DNA of 64,000 nucleotides, from positions 5,332,001-5,396,000 of the forward strand of contig NW_027478158.1 in assembly GCF_051020975.1 (NCBI RefSeq), in the 5' to 3' direction. This document shows, in pieces, positions 21,889 to 35,800 of this stretch. Source of the DNA: Osmia lignaria lignaria. Taxonomy: Eukaryota; Arthropoda; Insecta; Hymenoptera; Megachilidae. Made by a program: the position numbers and the translations under genes. Numbering within the stretch: position 1 is the first letter of the stretch; each line of letters opens with the position of its first letter. Below the pieces are notes generated by a model. It saw nothing but the letters and a program-made list of their open reading frames with translations, made no database searches and had not been told where the DNA came from.

Positions 21889-23176
21889 CTGATCAAAAAA
21901 TATCATAGAACATAAAAAGTAGGAAACTTAATTCTCTACAAAAAAGGTCTCTTAACATTTTGCCATAGCTCGCTTGGTTTCCGAGATATTTGCAGATTTA
22001 TCTCAAGGGAAGGGGCCTGACGGACATATTTCCAGATATTTCTTCTTCTTGTTGTTCTTCTTCTGCACAGCTAAGCTGGAAGTGGCATTTGCAGCTCGCA
22101 ATAGTACAGAGTTATCTCAAAGAAAGGGGCCACGGTGTTTCTGTATCTCTATTATGTTGGTGCGGCATCGGAACTTTTAAATATCTTGATATATCTCGAG
22201 AACTACGCATCTGATCAAAAAATATCATGGAACATAAAAAGTAGGAAACCTAATTTTCTACAAAAAAGGTCGCTTAACATTTTGCCGTAGCTCGCTTCGT
22301 TTCCGAGATATTTGCAGATTTATCTCAAGGGAAGGGGCCTGACGGACATATTTCGAAATATTTCTTATTCTTGTTGTTCTTCTTCTGCACAGCTAAGCTG
22401 GAAGTGGCATTTGCAGCTCGCAATAGTGCAGAGTTATCTCAAAGAAAGGGGCCACGGTGTTTCTGTACCTCTATTATGTTGGTGCAGCTTCGGAGCTTTT
22501 AAATATCTTGATATATCTCGAGAACTACGCATCTGATCAAAAAATATCATAGAACATAAAAAGTAGGAAACTTAATTCTCTACAAAAAAGGTCTCTCAAC
22601 GTTTTGCAATAGCTCGCTTCGTTTCCGAGATATTTGCAGATTTATCTCAAGGGAAGGGTCCTGACGGACATATTTCGAGATATTTCTTCTTCTTGTTGTT
22701 CTTCTTCTGCACAGCTAAACTGGAAGTGGCATTTCCAGCTCGCAATAGTGCAGAGTTATCCCAAAGAAAGGGGCCACGGTGTTTCCGTATCTCTATTATG
22801 TTGGTGCGGCTTCGGAACTTTTAAATATCTCGATATATCTCGAAAACTACGCTTCTGATCAAAAAATATCATAGAACATAAATTGTAGGAAACATAATTC
22901 TCTACAAAAAAGGTCTCCTAACATTTTGCCATACCTCGCTTCGTTTCCGAGATATTTGCAGATTTATCTCAAGGGAAGGGTCCTGATGGACATATTTCGA
23001 GATATTGCTTCTTCTTGTTGTTCTTCTTCTGCACAGCTAAACTGGAAGTGGCATTTCCAGCTCGCAATCGTGCAGAGTTATCTCAAAGAAAGGGGCCACG
23101 GTGTTTCTGTATCTCTATTATGTTGGTGCGGCTTCGGAACTTTTAAATATCTCGATATATCTCGAAAACTACGCTT
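21889..23176 (+). repeat. Four-monomer HOR, copy 1 (monomers 69-72)
   Basis: 1,288 bp. Markers: GCGGCATCGG (69), TTTCGAAATATTTCTTATTC (70), GTTTCCGTATC with TCTCAACG (71), and CCATACCTCGC with GGTCCTGATGG (72). The same order follows exactly 1,288 bp later. The first unit differs from its partner in the left half (CCAGATATTTC here), so the duplicated segment starts inside unit 69. Unit 72 has GATATTGCTTC where 76 has GATATTTCTTC. Confidence 0.9.
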
Positions 23177-24464
23177 CTGATCACAAAATATCCGAGAACG
23201 TAAATTGTAGGAAACATAATTCTCTACAAAAAAGGTCTCTTAACATTTTGCCATAGCTCGCTTCGTTTCCGAGATATTTGCAGATTTATCTCAAGGGAAG
23301 GGGCCTGACGGACATATTTCGAGATATTTCTTCTTCTTGTTGTTCTTCTTCTGCACAGCTAAGCTGGAAGTGGCATTTGCAGCTCGCAGTAGTGCAGAGT
23401 TATCTCAAAGAAAGGGGCCACGGTGTTTCTGTATCTCTATTATGTTGGTGCGGCATCGGAACTTTTAAATATCTTGATATATCTCGAGAACTACGCATCT
23501 GATCAAAAAATATCATAGAACATAAAAAGTAGGAAACCTAATTTTCTACAAAAAAGGTCGCTTAACATTTTGCCGTAGCTCGCTTCGTTTCCGAGATATT
23601 TGCAGATTTATCTCAAGGGAAGGGGCCTGACGGACATATTTCGAAATATTTCTTATTCTTGTTGTTCTTCTTCTGCACAGCTAAGCTGGAAGTGGCATTT
23701 GCAGCTCGCAATAGTGCAGAGTTATCTCAAAGAAAGGGGCCACGGTGTTTCTGTACCTCTATTATGTTGGTGCAGCTTCGGAGCTTTTAAATATCTTGAT
23801 ATATCTCGAGAACTACGCATCTGATCAAAAAATATCATAGAACATAAAAAGTAGGAAACTTAATTCTCTACAAAAAAGGTCTCTCAACGTTTTGCAATAG
23901 CTCGCTTCGTTTCCGAGATATTTGCAGATTTATCTCAAGGGAAGGGTCCTGACGGACATATTTCGAGATATTTCTTCTTCTTGTTGTTCTTCTTCCGCAC
24001 AGCTAAACTGGAAGTGGCATTTCCAGCTCGCAATAGTGCAGAGTTATCCCAAAGAAAGGGGCCACGGTGTTTCCGTATCTCTATTATGTTGGTGCGGCTT
24101 CGGAACTTTTAAATATCTCGATATATCTCGAAAACTACGCTTCTGATCAAAAAATATCATAGAACATAAATTGTAGGAAACATAATTCTCTACAAAAAAG
24201 GTCTCCTAACATTTTGCCATACCTCGCTTCGTTTCCGAGATATTTGCAGATTTATCTCAAGGGAAGGGTCCTGATGGACATATTTCGAGATATTTCTTCT
24301 TCTTGTTGTTCTTCTTCTGCACAGCTAAACTGGAAGTGGCATTTCCAGCTCGCAATCGTGCAGAGTTATCTCAAAGAAAGGGGCCACGGTGTTTCTGTAT
24401 CTCTATTATGTTGGTGCGGCTTCGGAACTTTTAAATATCTCGATATATCTCGAAAACTACGCTT
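23177..24464 (+). repeat. Four-monomer HOR, copy 2 (monomers 73-76)
   Basis: Repeats 21889-23176 with few differences: CATGG becomes CATAG in the linker of unit 74, TTCTGCAC becomes TTCCGCAC in 75, and GATCACAAAATATCC becomes GATCAAAAAATATCC after 76. Units 73 and 77 share GCAGTAGTGC in their left halves. That places the right-hand duplication boundary inside a unit too. Confidence 0.9.
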
Positions 24465-25752
24465 CTGATCAAAAAATATCCGAGAACGTAAATTGTAGGA
24501 AACATAATTCTCTACAAAAAAGGTCTCTTAACATTTTGCCATAGCTCGCTTCGTTTCCGAGATATTTGCAGATTTATCTCAAGGGAAGGGGCCTGACGGA
24601 CATATTTCGAGATATTTCTTCTTCTTGTTGTTCTTCTTCTGCACAGCTAAGCTGGAAGTGGCATTTGCAGCTCGCAGTAGTGCAGAGTTATCTCAAAGAA
24701 AGGGGCCACGGTGTTTCTGTATCTCTATTATGTTAGTGCGGCTTCGGAACTTTTAAATATCTTGATATATCTCGAGAACTACGCATCTGTTCAAAAAATA
24801 TGATAGAACATAAAAAGTAGGAATCCTAATTTTCTACAAAAAAGGTCTCTTAACATTTTGCCGTAGCTCGCTTCGTTTCCGAGATATTTGCAGATTTATC
24901 TCAAGGGAAGGGGCCTGACGGACATATTTCGAGATATTTCTTCTTCTTGTTGTTCTTCTTCTGCACAGCTAAGCTGGAAGTGGCATTTGCAGCGCGCAAT
25001 AGTGCAGAGTTATCTCAAAGAAAGGGGCCACGATGTTTCTGTATCTCTATTATGTTGGTGCGGCTTCGGAACTTTTAAATATCTTGATATATCTCGAAAA
25101 CTACGCTTCTGATCAAAAAATATCAGAGAACGTAAATTGTAGGAAACATAATTCTCTACAAAAAAGGTCTCTTAACATTTTGCCATAGCTCGCTTCGTTT
25201 CCGAGATATTTGCAGATTTATCTCAAGGGAAGGGGCCTCACGGACATATTTCGAGATATTTCTTCTTCTTGTTGTTCATCTTCTGCACAGCTAAGCTGGA
25301 AGTGGCATTTGCAGCTCGCAATAGTGCAGAGATATCTCAAAGAAAGGGGCCACGGTGTTTCTGTATCTCTATTATGTTGGTGCGGCTTCGGAACTTTTAA
25401 ATATCTTGATATATCTCGAGAACTACGCCTCTGGTCGAAAAATATCATAGAACATAAAAAGTAGGAAACTTAATTCTCTACAAAAAAGGTCTCTTAACAT
25501 TTTGCCATAGCTCGCTTCGTTTCCGAGATATTTGCAGATTTATCTCAAGGGAAGGGGCCTGACGGACATATTTCGAGATATTTCTTCTTCTTGTTGTTCT
25601 TCTTCTGCACAGCTAAGCTGGAAGTGGCATTTGCAGCGCGCAATAGTGCAGAGTTATCTCAAAGAAAGGGGCCACGGTGTTTCTGTATCTCTATTATGTT
25701 GGTGCGGCTTCGGAACTTTTAAATATGTTGATATATCTCGAAAACTACGCTT
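24465..25752 (+). repeat. Monomers 77-80
   Basis: Four units that link the 4-mer block to the next region. Unit 77 has GTTAGTGCGG and AATATGATAG. Unit 78 combines CAGCGCGC with CCACGATG, features of different left-hand subtypes. Unit 79 has GGGCCTCACGG, TTGTTCATC and GCAGAGATATC, the first member of a subtype seen again as 85, 111 and 134. Unit 80 ends in ATATGTTGATATATC, and its right part begins segment A of the next block. Confidence 0.8.
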
Positions 25753-28700
25753 CTGATCAAAAAATATCATAGAACATAAATTGTAGGAAACATAATTCTC
25801 TACAAAAAAGGTCTCTTAACATTTTGCCATAGCTCGCTTCGTTTCCGAGATATTTGCAGATATATCTCAAGGGAAGGGGCCTGACGGACATATTTCGAGA
25901 TATTTCTTCTTCTTGTTGTTCTTCTTCTGCACAGCTAAACTGGATGTGGCATTTCCAGCTCGCAATAGTGCAGAGTTATCTCAAAGAAAGGGGCCACGGT
26001 GTTTCTGTATCTCTATTATGTTGGTGCGGCTTCGGAACTTTTAAATATCTTGATATATCTCGAAAACTACGCTTCTGATCAAAAAATATCATAGAACATA
26101 AATTGTAGGAAACATAATTCTCTACAAAAAAGGTCTCTTAACATTTTGCCATAGCTCGCTTCGTTTCCGAGATATTTGCAGATATATCTCAAGGGAAGGG
26201 GCCTGACGGACATATTTCGAGATATTTCTTCTTCTTGTTGTTCTTCTTCTGCACAGCTAAACTGGAAGTGGCATTTCCAGCTCGCAATAGTGCAGAGTTA
26301 TCTCAAAGAGAGGGGCCACGGTGTTTCTGTATCTCTATTATGTTGGTGCGGCTTCGGAACTTTTAAATATCTTGATATATCTCGAAAACTACGCTTCTGA
26401 TCAAAAAATATCATAGAACATAAAAAGTAGGAAACTTAATTCTCTACAAAAAAGGTCTCTTAACATTTTCCCATAGCTCGCTTCGTTTCCGAGATATTTG
26501 CAGATTTATCTCAAGGGAAGGGGCCTAACGGACATATTTCGAGATATTTCTTCTTCTTGTTGTTCTTCTTCTGCACAGCTAAGCTGGAAGTGGCATTTGC
26601 GGCTCGCACTAGTGCAGAGTTATCTCAAAGAAAGGGGCCACGGTGTTTCTGTATCTCTATTATGTTGGTGCGGCTTCGGAACTTTTAAATATCTTGATAT
26701 ATCTCGAGAACTACGCATCTGATCAAAAAATATCATAGAACATAAAAAGTAGGAAACTTAATTCTCTACAAAAAAGGTCTCTTAACATTTTGCCATAGCT
26801 CGCTTCGTTTCCGAGATATTTGCAGATTTATCTCAAGGGAAGGGGCCTGACGGACATATTTCGAGATATTTCTTCTTCTTGTTGTTCTTCTTCTGCACAG
26901 CTAAGCTGGAAGTGGCATTTGCGGCTCGCAATAGTGCAGAGTTATCTCAAAGAAAGGGGCCACGGTGTTTCTGTACCTCTATTATGTTGGTGCAGCTTCG
27001 GAACTTTTAAATATCTTGATATATCTCGAGAACTACGCGTCTGATCAAAAAATATCATAGAACATAAAAAGTAGGAAACTTAATTCTCTACAAAAAAGGT
27101 CTCTCAACATTTTGCCATAGCTAGCTTCGTTTCCGAGATATTTGCAGATTTATCTCAAGGGAAGGGGCCTCACGGACATATTTCGAGATATTTCTTCTTC
27201 TTGTTGTTCATCTTCTGCACAGCTAAGCTGGAAGTGGCATTTGCAGCTCGCAATAGTGCAGAGATATCTCAAAGAAAGGGGCCACGGTGTTTCTGTATCT
27301 CTATTATGTTGGTGCGGCTTCGGAACTTTTAAATATCTTGATATATCTCGAGAACTACGCCTCTGATCGAAAAATATCATAGAACATAAAAAGTAGGAAA
27401 CTTAATTCTCTACAAAAAAGGTCTCTTAACATTTTGCCATAGCTCGCTACGTTTCCGAGATATTTGCAGATTTATCTCAAGGGAAGGGGCCTGACGGACA
27501 TATTTCGAGATATTTCTTCTTCTTGTTGTTCTTCTTCTGCACAGCTAAGCTGGAAGTGGCAGTTGCAGCGCGCAATAGTGCAGAGTTATCTCAAAGAAAG
27601 GGGCCACGGTGTTTCTGTATCTCTATTATGTTGGTGCGGCTTCGGAACTTTTAAGTATCTTGATATATCTCGAGAACTACGCATCTGATCAAAAAATATC
27701 ATACTACATAAAAAGTAGGAAACTTAATTCTCTACAAGAAAGGTCTCTAAAGATTTTGCCATAGCTCGCTTCGTTTCCGAGATATTTGCAGATTTATCTC
27801 AAGGGAAGGGGCCTGACGGACATATTTCGAGATGTTTCTTCTTCTTGTTGTTCTTCTTCTGCACAGCTAAGCTGGAAGTGGCATTTGCAGCTCGCAATAG
27901 TGCAGAGTTATCTCAAAGAAAGAGGCCACGGTGTTTCTGTACCTCTATTATGTTGGCGCAGCTTCGGAACTTTTAAATATCTTGATATATCTCGAGAACT
28001 ACGCATCTGATCAAAAAATATCATCGAACATAAAAAGTAGGAAACTTAATTCTCTACAAAAAAGGTCTCTTAACATTTTGCCATAGCTCGCTTCGTTTCC
28101 GAGATATTTGCAGATATATCTCAAGGGAAGGGGCCTGACGGACATATTTCGAGATATTTCTTCTTCTTGTTGTTCTTCTTCTGCACAGCTAAGCTGGAAG
28201 TGGCATTTGCGGCTCGCACTAGTGCAGAGTTATCTCAATGAAAGGGGCCACGGTGTTTCTGTATCTCTATTATGTTGGTGCGGCTTCGGAACTTTTAAAT
28301 ATCTCGATATATCTCGAAAACTACGCTTCTGATCAAAAAATATCATAGAACATAAATTGTAGGAAACATAATTGTCTACAGAAAAGGTCTCTTAACATTT
28401 TGCCATAGCTCGCTTCGTTTCCGAGATATTTGCAGATTTATCTCAAGGGAAGGGGCCTCACGGACATATTTCGAGATATTTCTTCTTCTTGTTGTTCTTC
28501 TTCTGCACAGCTAAGCTGGAAGTGGCATTTGCAGCTCGCAATAGTGCAGAGTTATCTCAAAGAAAGGGGCCACGGTGTTTCTGTATCCCTATTATGTTGG
28601 TGCGGCTTCGGAACTTTTAAATATCTCGATATATGTCGAAAACTACGCTTCTGATCAAAAAATATCATAGAACATAAATTGTAGGAAACATAATTCTCTA

Positions 28701-31700
28701 CAAAAAACGTCTCTTAACATTTTGCCATAGCTCGCTTCGTTTCCGAGATATTTGCAGATTCAGCTCAAAGGAACTGGCCTGACGGACATATTTCGAGATA
28801 TTTCTTCTTCTTGTTGTTCTTCCTCTGCACAGCTAAGCTGGAAGTGGCATTTGCGGCTCGCACTAGTGCAGAGCTATCTCAAAGAAAGGGGCCACGGTGT
28901 TTCCGTATCTCTATTATGTTGGTGCGGCTTCGGATCTTTTAAATATCTCGATATATCGCGAAAACTAAGCTTCTGATCAAAAAATATCATAGAACATAAA
29001 TTGTAGGAAACATAATTCTCTACAAAAAACGTCTCTTAACATTTTGCCATAGCTCGCTTCGTTTCCGAGATATTTGCAGATTTATCTCAAGGGAAGGGGC
29101 CTGACGGACATATTTCGAGATATTTCTTCTTCTTGTTGTTCTTCTTCTGCACAGCTAAGCTGGAAGTGTCATTTGCGGCTCGCACTAGTGCAGAGTTATC
29201 TCAAAGAAAGGGGCCACGGTGTTTCTGTATCCCTATTATGTTGGTGCGGCTTCGGATCTTTTAAATATCTCGATATATCGCGAAAACTAAGCTTCTGATC
29301 AAAAAATATCATAGAACATAAATTGTAGGAAACATAACTCTCTACAAAAAACGTCTCTTAACATTTTGCCATAGCTCGCTTCGTTTCCGAGATATTTGCA
29401 GATTTATCTCAAGGGAAGGGGCCTGACGGACATATTTCGAGATATTTCTTCTTCTTGTTGTTCTTCTTCTGCACAGCTAAGCTGGAAGTGGCATTTGCAG
29501 CGCGCAATAGTGCAGAGTTATTTCAAAGAAAGGGGCCACGGTGTTTCTGTATCTCTATTATGTTGGTGCGTCTTCGGAACTTTTAAATATCTTGATATAT
29601 CTCGAGAACTACGCATCTGATCAAAAAATATCATACTACATAAAAAGTAGGAAACTTAATTCTCTACAAGAAAGGTCTCTAAAGATTTTGCCATAGCTCG
29701 CTTCGTTTCCGAGATATTTGCAGATTTATCTCAAGGGAAGGGGCCTGACGGACATATTTCGAGATGTTTCTTCTTCTTGTTGTTCTTCTTCTGCACAGCT
29801 AAGCTGGAAGTGGCATTTGCAGCTCGCAATAGTGCAGAGTTATCTCAAAGAAAGAGGCCACGGTGTTTCTGTACCTCTATTATGTTGGTGCGGCTTCGGA
29901 ACTTTTAAATATGTTGATATATCTCGAAAACTACGCTTCTGATCAAAAAATATCATAGAACATAAATTGTAGGAAACATAATTCTCTACAAAAAAGGTCT
30001 CTTAACATTTTGCCATAGCTCGCTTCGTTTCCGAGATATTTGCAGATATATCTCAAGGGAAGGGGCCTGACGGACATATTTCGAGATATTTCTTCTTCTT
30101 GTTGTTCTTCTTCTGCACAGCTAAACTGGATGTGGCATTTCCAGCTCGCAATAGTGCAGAGTTATCTCAAAGAAAGGGGCCACGGTGTTTCTGTATCTCT
30201 ATTATGTTGGTGCGGCTTCGGAACTTTTAAATATCTTGATATATCTCGAAAACTACGCTTCTGATCAAAAAATATCATAGAACATAAATTGTAGGAAACA
30301 TAATTCTCTACAAAAAAGGTCTCTTAACATTTTGCCATAGCTCGCTTCGTTTCCGAGATATTTGCAGATATATCTCAAGGGAAGGGGCCTGACGGACATA
30401 TTTCGAGATATTTCTTCTTCTTGTTGTTCTTCTTCTGCACAGCTAAACTGGAAGTGGCATTTCCAGCTCGCAATAGTGCAGAGTTATCTCAAAGAGAGGG
30501 GCCACGGTGTTTCTGTATCTCTATTATGTTGGTGCGGCTTCGGAACTTTTAAATATCTTGATATATCTCGAAAACTACGCTTCTGATCAAAAAATATCAT
30601 AGAACATAAAAAGTAGGAAACTTAATTCTCTACAAAAAAGGTCTCTTAACATTTTCCCATAGCTCGCTTCGTTTCCGAGATATTTGCAGATTTATCTCAA
30701 GGGAAGGGGCCTAACGGACATATTTCGAGATATTTCTTCTTCTTGTTGTTCTTCTTCTGCACAGCTAAGCTGGAAGTGGCATTTGCGGCTCGCACTAGTG
30801 CAGAGTTATCTCAAAGAAAGGGGCCACGGTGTTTCTGTATCTCTATTATGTTGGTGCGGCTTCGGAACTTTTAAATATCTTGATATATCTCGAGAACTAC
30901 GCATCTGATCAAAAAATATCATAGAACATAAAAAGTAGGAAACTTAATTCTCTACAAAAAAGGTCTCTTAACATTTTGCCATAGCTCGCTTCGTTTCCGA
31001 GATATTTGCAGATTTATCTCAAGGGAAGGGGCCTGACGGACATATTTCGAGATATTTCTTCTTCTTGTTGTTCTTCTTCTGCACAGCTAAGCTGGAAGTG
31101 GCATTTGCGGCTCGCAATAGTGCAGAGTTATCTCAAAGAAAGGGGCCACGGTGTTTCTGTACCTCTATTATGTTGGTGCAGCTTCGGAACTTTTAAATAT
31201 CTTGATATATCTCGAGAACTACGCGTCTGATCAAAAAATATCATAGAACATAAATTGTAGGAAACATAATTGTCTACAGAAAAGGTCTCTTAACATTTTG
31301 CCATAGCTCGCTTCGTTTCCGAGATATTTGCAGATTTATCTCAAGGGAAGGGGCCTCACGGACATATTTCGAGATATTTCTTCTTCTTGTTGTTCTTCTT
31401 CTGCACAGCTAAGCTGGAAGTGGCATTTGCAGCTCGCAATAGTGCAGAGTTATCTCAAAGAAAGGGGCCACGGTGTTTCTGTATCCCTATTATGTTGGTG
31501 CGGCTTCGGAACTTTTAAATATCTCGATATATGTCGAAAACTACGCTTCTGATCAAAAAATATCATAGAACATAAATTGTAGGAAACATAATTCTCTACA
31601 AAAAACGTCTCTTAACATTTTGCCATAGCTCGCTTCGTTTCCGAGATATTTGCAGATTCAGCTCAAAGGAACTGGCCTGACGGACATATTTCGAGATATT

Positions 31701-32836
31701 TCTTCTTCTTGTTGTTCTTCCTCTGCACAGCTAAGCTGGAAGTGGCATTTGCGGCTCGCACTAGTGCAGAGCTATCTCAAAGAAAGGGGCCACGGTGTTT
31801 CCGTATCTCTATTATGTTGGTGCGGCTTCGGATCTTTTAAATATCTCGATATATCGCGAAAACTAAGCTTCTGATCAAAAAATATCATAGAACATAAATT
31901 GTAGGAAACATAATTCTCTACAAAAAACGTCTCTTAACATTTTGCCATAGCTCGCTTCGTTTCCGAGATATTTGCAGATTTATCTCAAGGGAAGGGGCCT
32001 GACGGACATATTTCGAGATATTTCTTCTTCTTGTTGTTCTTCTTCTGCACAGCTAAGCTGGAAGTGTCATTTGCGGCTCGCACTAGTGCAGAGTTATCTC
32101 AAAGAAAGGGGCCACGGTGTTTCTGTATCCCTATTATGTTGGTGCGGCTTCGGATCTTTTAAATATCTCGATATATCGCGAAAACTAAGCTTCTGATCAA
32201 AAAATATCATAGAACATAAATTGTAGGAAACATAACTCTCTACAAAAAACGTCTCTTAACATTTTGCCATAGCTCGCTTCGTTTCCGAGATATTTGCAGA
32301 TTTATCTCAAGGGAAGGGGCCTGACGGACATATTTCGAGATATTTCTTCTTCTTGTTGTTCTTCTTCTGCACAGCTAAGCTGGAAGTGGCATTTGCAGCG
32401 CGCAATAGTGCAGAGTTATTTCAAAGAAAGGGGCCACGGTGTTTCTGTATCTCTATTATGTTGGTGCGTCTTCGGAACTTTTAAATATCTTGATATATCT
32501 CGAGAACTACGCATCTGATCAAAAAATATCATACTACATAAAAAGTAGGAAACTTAATTCTCTACAAGAAAGGTCTCTAAAGATTTTGCCATAGCTCGCT
32601 TCGTTTCCGAGATATTTGCAGATTTATCTCAAGGGAAGGGGCCTGACGGACATATTTCGAGATGTTTCTTCTTCTTGTTGTTCTTCTTCTGCACAGCTAA
32701 GCTGGAAGTGGCATTTGCAGCTCGCAATAGTGCAGAGTTATCTCAAAGAAAGAGGCCACGGTGTTTCTGTACCTCTATTATGTTGGTGCAGCTTCGGAAC
32801 TTTTAAATATCTTGATATATCTCGAGAACTACGCAT
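25753..32836 (+). repeat. Rearranged block A-B-C-A'-C' (monomers 81-102)
   Basis: Segment A (about 25.70-27.06 kb; markers CTGGATGTGG, GGGCCTAACGG, GCGTCTGATC) returns as A' at about 29.88-31.25 kb, exactly 13 units (4,186 bp) away. Segment C (about 28.35-29.88 kb; markers TGTCTACAGAAAAGG, ATATGTCG, CAGATTCAGCTC, GTGTCATTTGCGG, GTGCGTCTTCGG) returns as C' at about 31.25-32.77 kb, 9 units (2,898 bp) away. B (27.06-28.35 kb) is not repeated within the block. Switch points fall inside units, for example between 29874 and 29906. The first GCACTAGTGC units of the window are here. Confidence 0.88.
26606..26615 (+). other. First GCACTAGTGC palindrome (subtype marker)
   Basis: A perfect 10-bp palindrome made by one change from the usual GCAATAGTGC, normally together with GCGGCTCGC in place of GCAGCTCGC just upstream. 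It recurs in roughly 30 units to the right and I found none to its left, so it marks a subtype that spread only in the right 60% of the window. Confidence 0.8.
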
Positions 32837-35800
32837 CTGATCAAAAAATATCATCGAACATAAAAAGTAGGAAACTTAATTCTCTACAAAAAAGGTCTCT
32901 TAACATTTTGCCATAGCTCGCTTCGTTTCCGAGATATTTGCAGATTTATCTCAAGGGAAGTGGCCTGACGGACATATTTCGAGATATTTCTTCTTCTTGT
33001 TGTTCTTCTTCTGCACAGCTAAGCTGGAAGTGGCATTTGCAGCTCGCAATAGTGCAGAGTTATCTCAAAGAAAGGGGCCACGGTGTTTCTGTATCTCTAT
33101 TATGTTGGTGCGGCTTCGGAACTTTTAAATATCTTGATATATCTCGAGAACTACGCATCTGATCAAAAAATATCATAGAACATGAAAAGTAGGAAACCTA
33201 ATTCTCTACAAAACAGCTCTCTTAACATTTTGCCATAGCTCGCTTCGTTTCCGAGATATTTGCAGATTTATCTCAAGGGAAGTGGCCTGACGGACATATT
33301 TCGAGATATTTCTTCTTCTTGTTGTTCTTCTTCTGCACAGCTAAGCTGGAAGTGGCATTTGCAGCTCGCAATAGTGCAGAGTTATCCCAAAGAAAGGGGC
33401 CACGGTGTATCTGTATCTCTATTATGTTGGTGCGGCTTCGGAACTTTTAAATATCTCGATATATCTCGAAAACTACGCTTCTGATCAAAAAATATCATAG
33501 AACATAAATTGTAGGAAACATAATTCTCTACAAAAAACGTCTCTTAACATTTTGCCATAGCTCGCTTCGTTTCCGAGATATTTGCAGATTCAGCTCAAAG
33601 GAACTGGCCTGACGGACATATTTCGAGATATTTCTTCTTCTTGTTGTTCTTCCTCTGCACAGCTAAGCTGGAAGTGGCATTTGCGGCTCGCACTAGTGCA
33701 GAGTTATCTCAAAGAAAGGGGCCACGGTGTTTCCGTATCTCTATTATGTTGGTGCGGCTTCGGATCTTTTAAATATCTCGATATATCGCGAAAACTAAGC
33801 TTCTGATCAAAAAATATCATAGAACATAAATTGTAGGAAACATAACTCTCTACAAAAAACGTCTCTTAACATTTTGCCATAGCTCGCTTCGTTTCCGAGA
33901 TATTTGCAGATTTATCTCAAGGGAAGGGGCCTGACGGACATATTTCGAGATGTTTCTTCTTCTTGTTGTTCTTCTTCTGCACAGCTAAGCTGGAAGTGGC
34001 ATTTGCAGCGCGCAATAGTGCAGAGTTATCTCAAAGAAAGGGGCCACGGTGTTTCTGTATCTCTATTATGTTGGTGCGGCTTCGGAACTTTTAAATATCT
34101 TGATATATCTCGAGAACTACGCATCTGATCAAAAAATATCATCGAACATAAAAAGTAGGAAACTTAATTCTCTACAAAAAAGGTCTCTTAACATTTTGCC
34201 ATAGCTCGCTTCGTTTCCGAGATATTTGCAGATTTATCTCAAGGGAAGGGGCCTGACGGACATATTTCGAGATGTTTCTTCTTCTTGTTGTTCTTCTTCT
34301 GCACAGCTAAGCTGGAAGTGGCATTTGCAGCTCGCCATAGTGCAGAGTTATCTCAAAGAAAGAGGCCACGGTGTTTCTGTACCTCTATTATGTTGGTGCA
34401 GCTTCGGAACTTTTAAATATCTTGATATATCTCGAGAACTACGCATCTCATCAAAAAATATCATCGAACATAAAAAGTAGGAAACTTAATTCTCTACAAA
34501 AAAGGTCTCTTAACATTTTGCCATAGCTCGCTTCGTTTCCGAGATATTTGCAGATTTATCTCAAGGGAAGTGGCCTGACGGACATATTTCGAGATATTTC
34601 TTCTTCTTGTTGTTCTTCTTCTGCACAGCTAAGCTGGAAGTGGCATTTGCAGCTCGCAATAGTGCAGAGTTATCTCAAAGAAAGGGGCCACGGTGTTTCT
34701 GTATCCCTATTATGTTGGTGCGGCTTCGGAACTTTTAAATATCTCGATATATCTCGAGAACTACGCCTCTGATCGAAAAATATCATAGAACATAAAAAGT
34801 AGGAAACTTAATTCTCTACAAAAAAGGTTTCTTAACATTTTGCCATAGCTCGCTTCGTTTCCGAGATATTTGCAGATTTATCTCAAGGGAAGTGGCCTGA
34901 CGGACATATTTCGAGATATTTCTTCTTCTTGTTGTTCTTCTTCTGCACAGCTAAGCTGGAAGTGGCATTTGCAGCTCGCAATAGTGCAGAGTTATCCCAA
35001 AGAAAGGGGCCACGGTGTTTCTGTATCTCTATTATGTTGGTGCGGCTTCGGAACTTTTAAATATCTCGATATATCTCGAAAACTACGCTTCTGATCAAAA
35101 AATATCATAGAACATAAATTGTAGGAAACATAATTCTCTACAAAAAACGTCTCTTAACATTTTGCCATAGCTCGCTTCGTTTCCGAGATATTTGCAGATT
35201 CAGCTCAAAGGAACTGGCCTGACGGACATATTTCGAGATATTTCTTCTTCTTGTTGTTCTTCCTCTGCACAGCTAAGCTGGAAGTGGCATTTGCGGCTCG
35301 CACTAGTGCAGAGTTATCTCAAAGAAAGGGGCCACGGTGTTTCCGTATCTCTATTATGTTGGTGCGGCTTCGGAACTTTTAAATATCTTGGTATATCTCG
35401 AGAACTACGCATCTGATCAAAAAATATCATAGAACACAAAAAGTAGGAAACTTAATTCTCTACAAAAAAGGTCTCTTAACATTTTGCCATAGCTCGCTTC
35501 GTTTCCGAGATATTTGCAGATTTATCTCAAGGGAAGGGGCCTAACGGACATATTTCGAGATATTTCTTCTTCTTGTTGTTCATCTTCTGCACAGCTAAGC
35601 TGGAAGTGGCATTTGCAGCTCGCAATAGTGCAGAGATATCTCAAAGAAAGGGGCCACGGTGTTTCTGTATCTCTATTATGTTGGTGCGGCTTCGGAACTT
35701 TTAAATATCTTGATATATCTCGAGAACTACGCCTCTGATCGAAAAATATCATAGAACATAAAAAGTAGGAAACTTAATTCTCTACAAAAAAGGTCTCTTA

